A DNA stretch of 64,000 nt. It comes from Chitinophagaceae bacterium. Its GTDB lineage: Bacteria; Bacteroidota; Bacteroidia; Chitinophagales; Chitinophagaceae. The position numbers were made by a program, and so were the translations under genes. The stretch is from assembly GCA_016722465.1 (NCBI GenBank), contig JADKJC010000001.1, forward strand, positions 62,001 through 126,000, given 5' to 3'. Below, in pieces: positions 46,368 to 55,232 of the stretch. The stretch's first letter is position 1. The number at the start of each line of letters is the position of its first letter. Under the pieces are notes generated by a model. That model saw only the letters and a program-made list of their open reading frames with translations. It did no database searches and had not been told where the DNA came from.

Positions 46368-47735
46368 TTAATAATATTTAATTCCCTTACGGGCTTCTTT
46401 CTTACATGCCGCTGGCAACTGTCTGTCTTCCTGAATCCTTCCGCTGCTCATTAATCCATCATACTGGCGCATCAGTAATTGTGTTTCAATTTGCTGCAAT
46501 GTATCCAGTATCACGCCTACCATAATCAGCAAGGATGTACCACCATAAAAAGTAGCAAAATTTTGCTGTGTTTTAAATACCAGTTCAAAGATACCTGGCA
46601 GGATACCTACAAATGCCAGTAAAATAGCCCCTGGTAAAGTAATCCTGTCCATAATAGTACCGATATAATCAGCAGTTGGCTGCCCAGGTTTAACTCCCGG
46701 TATAAAACCATTGTTACGCTTCAAATCTTCCGCCATTTGTTTTGGATTGAAGATAAGTGCCGTGTATAAGAAAGTAAAAGCAATTACACAAACTGAATAC
46801 ACGATCATGTAAACAATATTCTTATGATCCGTAAAATATTTAGCCCAGCCACCACCAGTAAAACCAGAAAAAATAGTTGGTAAGAAAAGGATAGCCTGCG
46901 CAAAGATGATTGGCATTACACCGGCTGCATTTACTTTTAAAGGAAGGAAGTTACGGGCACCACCAAACTGCCTGTTGCCAACAATTTGTTTGGCATAGTT
47001 AACCGGTACCCTTCGTGTTCCCTGAATCAGCATTACCAATCCCATAATGATAGCGATCAAAAATGCGATCTCAATTAAGAAGATCAGTAAACCACCACCG
47101 CCTTTGGTAACCCTTGCACCCCATTCCTGGATAAAAGCTTCTGGCAACCTGGCAAGAATACCCATCATGATGATAATAGAAGTACCATTTCCCAAACCTT
47201 TATCAGTGATCTTTTCACCTAACCACATTACAAACAAAGTACCTACAGTAAGAATTATTACAGTAGATATCACAAAATAAGGAAGGTAGCCTGGTATTAA
47301 TGCATCTGCATTTCCCTGGCTTTTTAAATAACCAATATAAGCTGCAGCCTGGAAAGCAGTTACAATTACAGTGAGGTAACGTGTCCACTGGTTGATCTTC
47401 TTTCTTCCACTCTCTCCTTCTTTCTGTATTTTCTGCATTTGAGGAACGAGGATGGTCATCAGCTGCATAAAGATAGACGCAGAGATATAAGGCATGATAC
47501 CCAATGCCAGGATAGATGCTTTATGAAAAGCGCCTCCTACAAAAGCATCCAGTAAACCCAACATACCACCCTTGGTACTGTTTTCAAGATTGGCTAACTT
47601 ATTAGGATCAATACCGGGCAATACAATAAATGAACCGAGACGGTAAATGAAGATAAGCAACAGGGTAAACAGTATTTTTTTCCGCAGCTCCTCGATGCTC
47701 CAGATATTCTTCAGCGTTTGGATGAATTTCTTCAC
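46368..47735 (-). CDS. secY: Protein translocase subunit SecY
   Basis: 455 residues starting at GTG 47735 (KKFIQTLKNIWSIEELRKKI), the usual start block of Bacteroidota SecY; a frame start at 47777 adds unlikely residues. Forms the membrane channel of the Sec translocon with SecE and SecG. About ten membrane helices; visible landmarks are LLLIFIYRLGSFIVLPGIDP, the plug region GGAFHKASILALGIMPYISASI, NGTSIIIMMGI, and VNYAKQIVGNR followed by PLKVNAAGVMPIIFA. Located after rplO as usual. Confidence 0.94.
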   Translation of the reverse strand: MKKFIQTLKNIWSIEELRKKILFTLLLIFIYRLGSFIVLPGIDPNKLANLENSTKGGMLGLLDAFVGGAFHKASILALGIMPYISASIFMQLMTILVPQMQKIQKEGESGRKKINQWTRYLTVIVTAFQAAAYIGYLKSQGNADALIPGYLPYFVISTVIILTVGTLFVMWLGEKITDKGLGNGTSIIIMMGILARLPEAFIQEWGARVTKGGGGLLIFLIEIAFLIAIIMGLVMLIQGTRRVPVNYAKQIVGNRQFGGARNFLPLKVNAAGVMPIIFAQAILFLPTIFSGFTGGGWAKYFTDHKNIVYMIVYSVCVIAFTFLYTALIFNPKQMAEDLKRNNGFIPGVKPGQPTADYIGTIMDRITLPGAILLAFVGILPGIFELVFKTQQNFATFYGGTSLLIMVGVILDTLQQIETQLLMRQYDGLMSSGRIQEDRQLPAACKKEARKGIKYY

Positions 47736-47833
47736 AGAATGTTTTTTTAATAATGTTTCATTAAAGCAAAAAGACACTCTTCATACCTGCCTCAAAGATG
47801 GCAAGCAGGAATGCGTCTGCAAATATCGGGGAA

Positions 47834-48283
47834 TTATTTTACTATCTCAACAGTACCACCTGCAGCTTCCACAGCGGCCTTGGCTTTTGCACTGGCAGCG
47901 TGAACTTTAAAAGAAAATTTTCCTTTAACTTCTCCGTTTCCAAGCAATTTTACCCTGTCTGTTCCGGCGATCAAACCATTGATGTATAAATTCTCAGGGC
48001 TGAAATCTGAAATACCATACTTTTCAGCATAATGATCAGCCTGTCCAAGATTCAATATTTTGTACTCAATACGGTTAATGTTTTTAAATCCACGCTTTGG
48101 TACACGGCGCTGAATTGGCATCTGTCCACCTTCATGGGCCATTTTACGCTTGTAACCTGCACGGCTTTGTCCACCTTTATTACCTTTTGTAGAGGTACCA
48201 CCTTTACCACTTGCTTCACCACGGCCAATACGCTTTTCTTTTTTAGTTGCGCCTTCAGCTGGTTTGAGAGAATGTAAATTCAT
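47834..48283 (-). CDS. rplO: 50S ribosomal protein L15
   Basis: 149 residues. Assembly protein of the large subunit that contacts 23S rRNA through its long basic N-terminus. Visible: MNLHSLKPAEGATKKEKRIGRGEASGKGGTSTKGNKGGQSRAGYKRK, the glycine-rich N-terminal arm, then FEGGQMP-type motif as HEGGQMPIQRRVPKRGFKN, and the C-terminal globular part ending AAVEAAGGTVEIVK. Typical length and position between rpmD and secY. An array of heptads (48340-48367) lies in the spacer upstream. Confidence 0.97.
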   Translation of the reverse strand: MNLHSLKPAEGATKKEKRIGRGEASGKGGTSTKGNKGGQSRAGYKRKMAHEGGQMPIQRRVPKRGFKNINRIEYKILNLGQADHYAEKYGISDFSPENLYINGLIAGTDRVKLLGNGEVKGKFSFKVHAASAKAKAAVEAAGGTVEIVK

Positions 48284-48339
48284 TGTTCTTATTGATTTTG
48301 TACTTACGGGGTATCACCCCTCGCTTGTTAGTTAAATAT

Positions 48340-48367
48340 TTTGAATGCTAAATTCTGGATGTTGAAT
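48340..48367. repeat. Heptad array R6, four units, rpmD-rplO spacer
   Basis: TTTGAAT, GCTAAAT, TCTGGAT, GTTGAAT: here the conserved part is the last two bases AT, the same lattice read in another phase. Confidence 0.65.
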
Positions 48368-48402
48368 TAACTTAAAATTAATCAATCAAAATTTAAAATA
48401 TA

Positions 48403-48585
48403 TTAAGCCAGTTCCTGTACAGTTACCAGGTGATTGACTTTTGTAACCATACCCAATATCTGCGGAGTAGCTTCTACTTCAACGGATGCATTCATTTTCC
48501 TCAAACCCAATGCAGCCATTGTTTTTTTCTGGCGCTCCGGCCTGTCGATTACACTTTTAACCTGTGTTATTTTAATTTTTGCCAT
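48403..48585 (-). CDS. rpmD: 50S ribosomal protein L30
   Basis: 60 residues, the standard bacterial length. Starts [32 protein letters not shown], the conserved L30 pattern, and ends with the [15 protein letters not shown] strand. Small large-subunit protein near the 5S region. Sits between rpsE and rplO; the upstream spacer carries the long hairpin-forming heptad array R7. Confidence 0.96.
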   Translation of the reverse strand: MAKIKITQVKSVIDRPERQKKTMAALGLRKMNASVEVEATPQILGMVTKVNHLVTVQELA

Positions 48586-48594
48586 AACTTATGA

Positions 48595-48664
48595 GTTGTA
48601 AGTAGTAAGTGATAAGTCGTAAGTATAATTTCTTTCTTATCACTTACTACTTAATACTTATACC
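48595..48664. repeat. Heptad array R7, ten units forming a long hairpin, rpsE-rpmD spacer
   Basis: Seventy bases in unbroken 7-nt phase: five units starting GT (GTTGTAA, GTAGTAA, GTGATAA, and so on), then units starting TT (TTATCAC, TTACTAC). A 17-base arm (48600-48616) is the exact reverse complement of 48636-48652, so the transcript would fold into a long hairpin in heptad register. No T tract, so not a simple terminator. Confidence 0.85.
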
Positions 48665-48670
48665 TTTTGT

Positions 48671-49189
48671 TTATCCGTTAAATACTTTCTTTAAAGATAT
48701 CTGCCTGATCTTGGCAACAGCAATTGGTTCCCTTAAAGTAGCCAATGCTTTTACTGTTGCTTTTACCACGTTGTGAGGATTGGCAGAGCCAAGGCTCTTA
48801 GCCAGCACATCGGTGATACCGGCTGCTTCCAATACAGCCCTCATACTACCTCCGGCAATTACACCTGTACCATGTGCAGCTGGTTTAATCAGCACTTTAG
48901 CAGCACCTTCTTTGCTAAGCTGTTCATGTGGAATGGTGCCATGCATAACAGGAACTTTTATGAGGTTCTTTTTTGCATCTTCTATTCCTTTTGTAATTGC
49001 TTCCTGTACTTCTTTTGCTTTACCCAGTCCCTGTCCTACCACGCCTGCGCCGTTTCCTACCACTACCAATGCAGAGAAACTGAAGGCACGTCCTCCTTTA
49101 GTGGTTTTAACCACACGGTTGATTGAAACAACTTTTTCTTTCAACTCCAGGTCACCAGCTTTAACCCTGGTATCATTTGATTTTAACAT
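48671..49189 (-). CDS. rpsE: 30S ribosomal protein S5
   Basis: 172 residues. Part of the decoding and fidelity region of the small subunit. Visible: double-stranded RNA-binding N-domain [47 protein letters not shown], then [54 protein letters not shown], the conserved C-domain. Typical length and operon position between rplR and rpmD. Confidence 0.97.
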   Translation of the reverse strand: MLKSNDTRVKAGDLELKEKVVSINRVVKTTKGGRAFSFSALVVVGNGAGVVGQGLGKAKEVQEAITKGIEDAKKNLIKVPVMHGTIPHEQLSKEGAAKVLIKPAAHGTGVIAGGSMRAVLEAAGITDVLAKSLGSANPHNVVKATVKALATLREPIAVAKIRQISLKKVFNG

Positions 49190-49216
49190 GTATAGTCCTG
49201 ATTAAAAAATTTAAAA

Positions 49217-49570
49217 TTAAAATTGTAAGCCAGCTTCCCTTGCTCCATCAGCCAACGCTTTCACTCTGCCATGATAGATATACCCACCACGGTCAAATAC
49301 CACTGCACTTACACCCAGTTCAACCGCTTTTCTTGCAACCGCAGTTCCCACCAGTTTGCTGGTTTCAGATTTAGTGCCTTTCTGTGCTTTGATATCTTTA
49401 TCTTTTGATGATGCTGATGCGATCGTGGTACCAGTTTCATCATTAATTATTTGTGCATAGATATCAGTATTGCTTCTGAAAACACTTAACCTTGGTTTTG
49501 CAGATACACCGCTTACTCTTTTACGGATGCGGTACCTGATTTTTTGCCTTGCACTTGCTTTTGAGTTCAT
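49217..49570 (-). CDS. rplR: 50S ribosomal protein L18
   Basis: 117 residues. Binds 5S rRNA in the central protuberance. Conserved blocks: [44 protein letters not shown], then [45 protein letters not shown] at the C-terminus. Standard length, between rplF and rpsE. Confidence 0.97.
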   Translation of the reverse strand: MNSKASARQKIRYRIRKRVSGVSAKPRLSVFRSNTDIYAQIINDETGTTIASASSKDKDIKAQKGTKSETSKLVGTAVARKAVELGVSAVVFDRGGYIYHGRVKALADGAREAGLQF

Positions 49571-49613
49571 ATTCTTTTTATTTAGTCTCCCGATACTGCC
49601 GGGAAAATTTCTT

Positions 49614-49698
49614 GTTTCAAGTTTAATAGTTTCAAGTTTAATGTTAAGTGAAATGAAAGTGTTTTAGCCAACTTTAAACACTTAACCCTTAAACCTGT
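49614..49698. repeat. Heptad array R8 (imperfect phase), rplF-rplR spacer
   Basis: Two GTTTCAA/GTTTAAT pairs with one extra base between them, then after a gap AC-type units (ACTTTAA, ACACTTA, ACCCTTA) that run into the rplF stop codon. GT-type units on one side and AC-type units on the other again suggest pairing arms. Confidence 0.65.
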
Positions 49699-50252
49699 TA
49701 CTTACCAGCACCCTTACCAGCTTTTCTCCTCAACACTTCGCCTGCAAATTTCACACCCTTACCTTTGTATGGTTCAGGCTTACGTAAGCTGCGTAATTTA
49801 GCACATACCTGGCCAATCAATTGTTTGTCGGCACCTTCAAGGCTGATCATTGGGTTCTGGCCTTTTTCCTGTGAAGTGGCTACTTTCAATTCTTTAGGAA
49901 TTTCGAAAATGATATTGTGAGAATAGCCTAAAGCAAGATCCAGCAAATTACCCTGGTTAGCTGCTTTAAAACCCACACCCACCAGTTCCATTTTCTTGGT
50001 ATATCCTTCTGTAACCCCTTTCACCATGTTGCTGATCAATGAGCGGTATAAACCATGCATTGCCCTGTGACGGATCTGCTCTGTAGGACGTTTTACCTCT
50101 AAAACGCCTTCCGTTACTTCAATGATAATATCGCTGTCAACGGCTTGCTTTAATTCCCCTTTTGGTCCTTTTACTGTTACCACGTTGTCAGTACCTACAG
50201 TGATGGTTACACCTTTCGTAATTTCAACTGGCTTCTTTCCTATTCTTGACAT
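49698..50252 (-). CDS. rplF: 50S ribosomal protein L6
   Basis: 184 residues. Located near the sarcin-ricin loop and factor-binding site. Two L6 repeats are visible: MSRIGKKPVEITKGVTITV at the start, RHRAMHGLYRSLISNMVKGVTEGYTKKMELVGVGFKA in the middle, and the C-terminal SLRKPEPYKGKGVKFAGEVLRRKAGK signature. Standard length and position after rpsH. Confidence 0.97.
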   Translation of the reverse strand: MSRIGKKPVEITKGVTITVGTDNVVTVKGPKGELKQAVDSDIIIEVTEGVLEVKRPTEQIRHRAMHGLYRSLISNMVKGVTEGYTKKMELVGVGFKAANQGNLLDLALGYSHNIIFEIPKELKVATSQEKGQNPMISLEGADKQLIGQVCAKLRSLRKPEPYKGKGVKFAGEVLRRKAGKGAGK

Positions 50253-50337
50253 GGTCGGTTTTTTATTTTATTGATGATTACTTCGGTTAGTGTTCAGCCA
50301 CGACAAAGGCTTAATTATCAAACCGGGTTCTATTTGA

Positions 50338-50736
50338 TTAATAAATGTTGCAAAGCACTTCTCCACCTACATTCTGAGTCTTGGCCTCTTTATCAGTCAT
50401 TACACCCTTTGATGTAGATATGATAGCGATGCCCAAACCATTCTTCACCCTTTTAAACTCTTCCGGCTTTGCATAGGTACGCAAACCCGGGCGGCTTACT
50501 CTTTCTAAACTCTGGATAACGGGTAATTTAGTAGCTGCATCATACTTCAATGCAATTTTAATTAAACCCTGTTTGTTATCATCTTCAAATTTATATTTCA
50601 GGATATACCCTTTATCGTATAAAATTTCAGTGATACGCTTTTTTAAATTGGATGCAGGAATTTCCACAATGCGGTGATTAGCCATTTGTGCATTACGGAT
50701 TCTGGTTAAGAAATCTGCTATCGGATCAGTTACCAT
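50338..50736 (-). CDS. rpsH: 30S ribosomal protein S8
   Basis: 132 residues. Binds the central domain of 16S rRNA and, in E. coli, represses the spc operon. Visible: [22 protein letters not shown] at the N-terminus and [33 protein letters not shown] at the C-terminus, which holds the usual rRNA-binding STSKG motif. Standard length, between rpsN and rplF. Whether it autoregulates here is not visible. Confidence 0.97.
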   Translation of the reverse strand: MVTDPIADFLTRIRNAQMANHRIVEIPASNLKKRITEILYDKGYILKYKFEDDNKQGLIKIALKYDAATKLPVIQSLERVSRPGLRTYAKPEEFKRVKNGLGIAIISTSKGVMTDKEAKTQNVGGEVLCNIY

Positions 50737-50818
50737 TGTTATTTGTAATTAGTTGTTTGAATAAATTATTTCAATGCGATATCCTTTGCCTTTGCTCCCC
50801 TTTAGGGGATGGGGGCTT

Positions 50819-51088
50819 TTACCAGCTGGCCTTGGTTACACCAGGAATTTTTCCCTGTGAAGCCATGTCTCGGAACATGTTCCTTGACAAACCAAAATGC
50901 CTCATGTATCCACGTGGGCGGCCGGTTAGTTTGCAACGGTTCCTCAACCTTACTGGTGATGCATTCTTTGGTAACAGATCCAAAGCTTTGTAATCACCGG
51001 CAGCTTTAAGGGCCGCTCTTTTATCTGCATACTTAGCGCTCATTGCTTCACGCTTTCTCTGCCTGGCTTCTACTGATTTTTTTGCCAT
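50819..51088 (-). CDS. rpsN: 30S ribosomal protein S14 (zinc-free type)
   Basis: 89 residues. Small-subunit head protein. Sequence [16 protein letters not shown] through [42 protein letters not shown] is the long S14 form with a single Cys, so the zinc ribbon (two CxxC pairs) is absent and no zinc is needed. Located between rplE (10 bases apart) and rpsH. Confidence 0.97.
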   Translation of the reverse strand: MAKKSVEARQRKREAMSAKYADKRAALKAAGDYKALDLLPKNASPVRLRNRCKLTGRPRGYMRHFGLSRNMFRDMASQGKIPGVTKASW

Positions 51089-51098
51089 ATTATGCTGG

Positions 51099-51665
51099 TT
51101 ATTTTTTAATGTTTTTAAAAGGCATACCCAATTCTTTCAGCAATTCGAAGGCTTCTTCATTGGTGTTTGCAGTAGTTACGAATGTGATATCCATACCGGT
51201 GATCTTGTTCACTTTATCGATATCGATTTCAGGGAAGATGATCTGCTCAGTGATACCCAGTGTATAGTTGCCGCGGCCATCAAAAGCTTTATCATTTACA
51301 CCTTTAAAGTCACGTACACGTGGTAAAGAAACAGACACAAACCTGTCCAGGAACTCATACATCTTTACACCACGCAAAGTAACTTTTGCACCGATTGGCA
51401 TGTTCTTACGCAACTTAAAGTTGGAGATATCTTTCTTACTGCTTGTTGAAATCGCCTTTTGTCCAGTGATATTGCTTAATTCTTCTACCGCTATATCCAC
51501 CAGTTTCTTATCAGCAACGGCACCGTTCACACCACGGTTCAAACAAATTTTTGTCAATTTTGGAGCTTGCATTACAGTTTTGTAACCAAACTTTTTCATT
51601 AGCGCAGGTATCACATCTTTGGTGTACTTGTCGGCTAATCTCGGAGTATATTTTGTTGTGCTCAT
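51099..51665 (-). CDS. rplE: 50S ribosomal protein L5
   Basis: 188 residues. Binds 5S rRNA and contacts the P-site tRNA. Conserved parts: [25 protein letters not shown] near residue 23, [54 protein letters not shown], and [17 protein letters not shown]. The start overlaps the rplX stop by one base, so the two are translationally coupled. Confidence 0.97.
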   Translation of the reverse strand: MSTTKYTPRLADKYTKDVIPALMKKFGYKTVMQAPKLTKICLNRGVNGAVADKKLVDIAVEELSNITGQKAISTSSKKDISNFKLRKNMPIGAKVTLRGVKMYEFLDRFVSVSLPRVRDFKGVNDKAFDGRGNYTLGITEQIIFPEIDIDKVNKITGMDITFVTTANTNEEAFELLKELGMPFKNIKK

Positions 51666-52003
51666 TATTTTATAGCCTCCCCTGATTTTTTAGATATTCT
51701 AACTAATTTACCATTTTCTCTTGTAAGCTTTACTTTAGTTGGAGCAGCGCTCTTGGCATCCCAAAGCATTACGTTTGAAATATTGATCGGTGCTTCCACT
51801 TTCACAATACCACCCTTGGTATTTTGAGAAGTTGGCTTGGTGTGCTTGGTAACGATATTAACGCCTTCCACCAGTACACGGCTTTTTTCCAATATTACTT
51901 CCAGTACTTTACGTGGTTTCTTCAGGTCCTTATCATCACCGGCAATAACTACTACGTTATCGCCTTTCTTAATGTTGAACTTAGGTTTAAATCTTGTACT
52001 CAT
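51665..52003 (-). CDS. rplX: 50S ribosomal protein L24
   Basis: 112 residues. Early assembly protein that binds 23S rRNA near the tunnel exit. KOW motif visible as [47 protein letters not shown], then [23 protein letters not shown]. Slightly longer N-terminus than E. coli L24. Shares one base with rplE; a 70-nt heptad array separates it from rplN. Confidence 0.96.
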   Translation of the reverse strand: MSTRFKPKFNIKKGDNVVVIAGDDKDLKKPRKVLEVILEKSRVLVEGVNIVTKHTKPTSQNTKGGIVKVEAPINISNVMLWDAKSAAPTKVKLTRENGKLVRISKKSGEAIK

Positions 52004-52041
52004 TTTATAAGTTGCTTTTCAGCGTTTTTTCAATTTAATTT

Positions 52042-52111
52042 GTCAATAGTGAGTAGTGAATTGTGAATGAAGAAGACCGTATTGACTATTCACAATTGAC
52101 AATTCACATTT
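52042..52111. repeat. Heptad array R9, ten units forming a hairpin, rplN-rplX spacer
   Basis: Seventy bases in perfect 7-nt phase: GTCAATA, GTGAGTA, GTGAATT, GTGAATG on the left, two spacer heptads, then GACTATT, CACAATT, GACAATT, CACATTT. AATTGTGAAT (52060-52069) pairs exactly with ATTCACAATT (52088-52097). The array ends inside the rplN stop codon. Confidence 0.85.
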
Positions 52112-52478
52112 ACAGAACTTCTGGTGCCAGTGAAATGATCTTCATATATCCCTTATCCCTCAATTCCCTTGCTACCGGCCCAAAAATACGGGTGCCTCTT
52201 GGCTCATCTGAGTTGTTCAGTAATACCACGGCATTGTCATCAAACCTAATATAAGAACCATCTTTACGACGCAATTTATTTACTGTTCTTACTATCACAG
52301 CCTTGCTCACCGTTCCTTTTTTTATACCGCCGTTTGGTGTTGCATCTTTTACAGTAACAACAATCTTATCGCCTATTTTAGCATAATCCTGGCCAGAGTT
52401 TCCCAACACACGGATGCACAATACTTCCTTTGCACCGCTGTTATCTGCCACGTTCAATCTGCTTTCTTGCTGAATCAT
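52110..52478 (-). CDS. rplN: 50S ribosomal protein L14
   Basis: 122 residues, exactly the usual length. Forms part of the bridge to the small subunit. Conserved: [103 protein letters not shown]. The stop codon lies in the end of heptad array R9. Confidence 0.98.
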   Translation of the reverse strand: MIQQESRLNVADNSGAKEVLCIRVLGNSGQDYAKIGDKIVVTVKDATPNGGIKKGTVSKAVIVRTVNKLRRKDGSYIRFDDNAVVLLNNSDEPRGTRIFGPVARELRDKGYMKIISLAPEVL

Positions 52479-52487
52479 TTTTCTTTA

Positions 52488-52522
52488 GCTTTGAGCTGTA
52501 GGCTATTTGCTTCCAGCAATTA
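52488..52522. repeat. Heptad array R12, five units starting GC, rpsQ-rplN spacer
   Basis: GCTTTGA, GCTGTAG, GCTATTT, GCTTCCA, with one more unit; 35 bases in perfect phase, starting nine bases upstream of the rplN ATG. Confidence 0.75.
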
Positions 52523-52568
52523 ATACTATTGTGTTCAACTCTCACCCTGTGAAGGATGGAATAAAAAA

Positions 52569-52856
52569 TTATTTTACTTTTTCAACCACTTCAACCAGTC
52601 TCCAGCGTTTTGTTTTGCTGATAGGCCTTGTCTCCATGATTTTTACTGTATCACCAATACTGCACTCATTCTTCTCATCATGAGCATGGAATTTGGTAGA
52701 TTTCTTTACGAACTTACCATAAAGCGGATGCTTTACTTTTCTCTCAACAGTTACCACGATAGATTTATCCATCTTGTTGCTTGATACAACGCCGATCCTG
52801 GTTTTACGTAAGTTCCTGTCGAGGGTAGTTGTTGTTGTGTTTGTTGCTTCGCTCAT
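52569..52856 (-). CDS. rpsQ: 30S ribosomal protein S17
   Basis: 95 residues. Primary 16S rRNA-binding protein. [45 protein letters not shown] is the conserved OB-fold core, followed by [27 protein letters not shown]. The Thr-rich N-terminal extension ([13 protein letters not shown]) is a lineage feature. Located between rpmC and rplN. Confidence 0.97.
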   Translation of the reverse strand: MSEATNTTTTTLDRNLRKTRIGVVSSNKMDKSIVVTVERKVKHPLYGKFVKKSTKFHAHDEKNECSIGDTVKIMETRPISKTKRWRLVEVVEKVK

Positions 52857-52873
52857 TGTTGCAAATTTGTGGT

Positions 52874-53086
52874 TTATGCTAAACCGAGTTCTTTACTTCT
52901 TAATACTGTTTTTAAACGGGCAATATCTTTACGCAATGCACGGATGGTCATTGGATTCTCAACAGGAGTAACACTGTGAGCAAAAGATAATTTCCTTAAC
53001 CTGAGTTCGTCCTCAGTTATCTTAGCTTTTAAATCATCAACACCTAAACTTTTCACACTTGCTAAAAAATCTTTACTATTTGACAT
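52874..53086 (-). CDS. rpmC: 50S ribosomal protein L29
   Basis: 70 residues, two long helices. Located at the tunnel exit where nascent-chain factors dock. Core [35 protein letters not shown] matches the L29 pattern (LRxLRxxxAxxxT). A slightly extended N-terminus ([17 protein letters not shown]) replaces the usual MKAxELR. Follows rplP in the conserved order. Confidence 0.96.
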   Translation of the reverse strand: MSNSKDFLASVKSLGVDDLKAKITEDELRLRKLSFAHSVTPVENPMTIRALRKDIARLKTVLRSKELGLA

Positions 53087-53116
53087 TGTTCTTTAATTTG
53101 AAATTCGCTAATTGGT

Positions 53117-53536
53117 TTACGCCTGGTAATCCCTTCTTACAACAAATTTTGTTGCGATTGGTAATTTTTGTGCTGCCAGTTCAAAAGCTTCTTTTGCCAC
53201 CTGCATCGGAACACCATCCGCTTCAAATAAGATACGACCTGGTTCTACTACTGCAGCCCAGTATTCTGGGTTACCTTTACCTTTACCCATCCTCACTTCA
53301 GCCGGTTTTGCAGTGATAGGCTTATCAGGAAAAATCCTGATCCAAACATTACCTTCACTTTTCATGTGACGGGTCATTGCCTGACGGGCACTTTCAATCT
53401 GCCTGTTGGTTAACCAGATTGGCTCCAGTGCTTTTAAAGCGAATGAACCGAAAGAAATGGTAGTGCCTCTTTTAGCCACTTCCCTGATACGGCCTTTCTG
53501 AGCTTTCCTATGCTTTGATCTTTTTGGTTGTAACAT
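53117..53536 (-). CDS. rplP: 50S ribosomal protein L16
   Basis: 139 residues. Sits near the A-site and peptidyl transferase region and is essential for late assembly. Visible: [88 protein letters not shown], which contains the conserved RMGKGKG loop. Position after rpsC; a 35-base heptad array lies just upstream of its start. Confidence 0.97.
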   Translation of the reverse strand: MLQPKRSKHRKAQKGRIREVAKRGTTISFGSFALKALEPIWLTNRQIESARQAMTRHMKSEGNVWIRIFPDKPITAKPAEVRMGKGKGNPEYWAAVVEPGRILFEADGVPMQVAKEAFELAAQKLPIATKFVVRRDYQA

Positions 53537-53545
53537 CTTATTTCA

Positions 53546-53580
53546 ATTACGAGTTACGAGTTTTGAATTACGAGTGTTGA
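53546..53580. repeat. Heptad array R10, five units, rpsC-rplP spacer
   Basis: ATTACGA, GTTACGA, GTTTTGA and similar; 35 bases in perfect phase, nine bases upstream of the rplP ATG. Confidence 0.75.
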
Positions 53581-53639
53581 AACTTTATAATCTGAACTCT
53601 GCTATGAATTAATTTTTTATTCTTACTACAGTACAAAGG

Positions 53640-54455
53640 TTATCTCCTTCCGCCACCCTGGTGACCACCACCACCTCTTCTGTCATCCCTTCTGTCGCCA
53701 CCGCCCCTTCTATCTCCACCACCTCTTCTGTCATCCCTTCTGTCGCCGCCGCGTCCTTCAAACCCACCACCTCTTGTATCACCTTCTTTACCACCTGCAA
53801 TAAAGTTTGGATTCAGATCCCTTTTACCCAACACTTCACCTTTACAGATCCATACTTTAATACCAATCTTTCCGTAAACAGTTTGTGCAAAAACACTTGC
53901 ATAGTCAATATCCATACGCAGTGTATGCAATGGAGTCCTGCCCTGCTTCATTTCTTCGCTACGTGCAATTTCAGCACCCCCCAAACGGCCACCGCATCTA
54001 ACTTTAATTCCTTCAGCACCCATTCTTAAGGCAGAAGCGATTGCCATTTTAACGGCACGTTTAAAATTGATACGTCCTTCCAACTGGCGGGCAATGGTAT
54101 CAGCTACAATTTGTGCATCCAGCTCCGGACGGCGTATTTCAAGAATATTGATCTGAACATCATCTTTACCAGTCAGTTTCTTCAACTCTTCTTTAACCCT
54201 GTCAACTTCTCCACCGCCTTTACCAATGATGATACCTGGCTTGGATGTATGAATGGTAACAATCAATTTATTTAATGTGCGCTCAATAACAATTTTGGAT
54301 ATACCTCCCTTGTTAATACGGGCATTCAGATAGTTTCTGATCTTGTTATCTTCTACTAACTTACCTGCAAAGTCTCTTTTGTTTGCGTACCAGTTGCTGT
54401 CCCAACCACGAGTGATTCCCAGTCTGATACCAATCGGATTTGTTTTCTGACCCAT
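53640..54455 (-). CDS. rpsC: 30S ribosomal protein S3 with Arg/Gly/Asp-rich C-terminal tail
   Basis: 271 residues. Shapes the mRNA entry channel of the 30S subunit. The core is standard: [26 protein letters not shown] domain with [27 protein letters not shown], then RRAxKMAI-type block as [37 protein letters not shown], and [16 protein letters not shown]. From about residue 225 the tail becomes low-complexity ([15 protein letters not shown]) with an internal 48-base DNA repeat (units at 53671 and 53719). This adds about 40 residues beyond a typical S3 and resembles RGG-type RNA-binding tails. Confidence 0.95.
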   Translation of the reverse strand: MGQKTNPIGIRLGITRGWDSNWYANKRDFAGKLVEDNKIRNYLNARINKGGISKIVIERTLNKLIVTIHTSKPGIIIGKGGGEVDRVKEELKKLTGKDDVQINILEIRRPELDAQIVADTIARQLEGRINFKRAVKMAIASALRMGAEGIKVRCGGRLGGAEIARSEEMKQGRTPLHTLRMDIDYASVFAQTVYGKIGIKVWICKGEVLGKRDLNPNFIAGGKEGDTRGGGFEGRGGDRRDDRRGGGDRRGGGDRRDDRRGGGGHQGGGRR

Positions 54456-54485
54456 ATTATTGGTTAATTCTTTTTAGATTAATTA

Positions 54486-54830
54486 TTAACTTTTGCTATC
54501 TACAATTAATGTAACATGATTGCTCCGTTTGCGGATCTTATATCCACGGCCCTGTGGTGCAGGACGCATACGCTTAATAACCCTTCCGCCATCAACCATA
54601 ATTGTTTTTACAACCAGCTTTGCATCTTCCACTTTGGCATCTGCATTTTTCTGCTCCCAGTTGTTGATAGCGCTTTTCAGCAGTTTGTATAAAGGAACAG
54701 CCGGATGCTTGGTATTGAATTGTAAAACACCTAAAGCTTTTTCCACTTCCATACCACGAATCAAGTCAACCAGTAAACGCATTTTACGTGGCGACGTGGG
54801 ATAATTTCTCAGTTTTGCTACTGCTTCCAT
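54486..54830 (-). CDS. rplV: 50S ribosomal protein L22
   Basis: 114 residues. Lines the exit tunnel through a long beta-hairpin. Visible: [57 protein letters not shown], and the tunnel hairpin [32 protein letters not shown]. No changes that would suggest macrolide resistance are judged here. Between rpsS and rpsC. Confidence 0.97.
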   Translation of the reverse strand: MEAVAKLRNYPTSPRKMRLLVDLIRGMEVEKALGVLQFNTKHPAVPLYKLLKSAINNWEQKNADAKVEDAKLVVKTIMVDGGRVIKRMRPAPQGRGYKIRKRSNHVTLIVDSKS

Positions 54831-54840
54831 TTTTTATTAA

Positions 54841-54903
54841 GTTTTAAGTGGTAAGTGTTAAGTTGTAAGTATTGTACTTATAACTTATTACTTATTACTC
54901 TTT
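54841..54903. repeat. Heptad array R11, nine units, rpsS-rplV spacer
   Basis: Five units starting GT (GTTTTAA, GTGGTAA, GTGTTAA and others) followed in phase by four starting AC (ACTTATA, ACTTATT twice, ACTCTTT). The switch from GT to AC units allows the two halves to pair. The array ends in the rpsS stop codon. Confidence 0.82.
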
Positions 54904-55174
54904 ACGATATCTTTTTACTTGAGTGACCCCTGAAATTCCTTGTTGGTGCAAACTCGCCCAACTTATGGCCTACCATAAATTCAGTTACATATACAGGGAT
55001 GAATTTATTCCCGTTGTGTACTGCCAGTGTATGTCCAACAAAATCAGGAGTAATGGTTGACCTTCTGCTCCAGGTTTTGATAACACCTTTCTTTGATTTT
55101 CCTTCGTTAATTGCCAACACTTTCACTTCCAGGTTAGCATCTACGTAAGGGCCTTTTTTAATTGAACGAGCCAT
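54902..55174 (-). CDS. rpsS: 30S ribosomal protein S19
   Basis: 90 residues. Head protein near the A site, pairs with S13. Standard sequence: [76 protein letters not shown]. Length and position are normal, between rplB and rplV. Confidence 0.98.
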   Translation of the reverse strand: MARSIKKGPYVDANLEVKVLAINEGKSKKGVIKTWSRRSTITPDFVGHTLAVHNGNKFIPVYVTEFMVGHKLGEFAPTRNFRGHSSKKIS

Positions 55175-55232
55175 GTTTTATTTTTTTGTTGATTCTCCTT
55201 GCCGTAGCTCAGGATATTTTAACAGTGATTGA

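Noticed and set aside
53609..53800. Val/Glu-rich minus-strand frame over the rpsC tail
   Set aside because: It is the shadow of the repetitive S3 tail in another frame.
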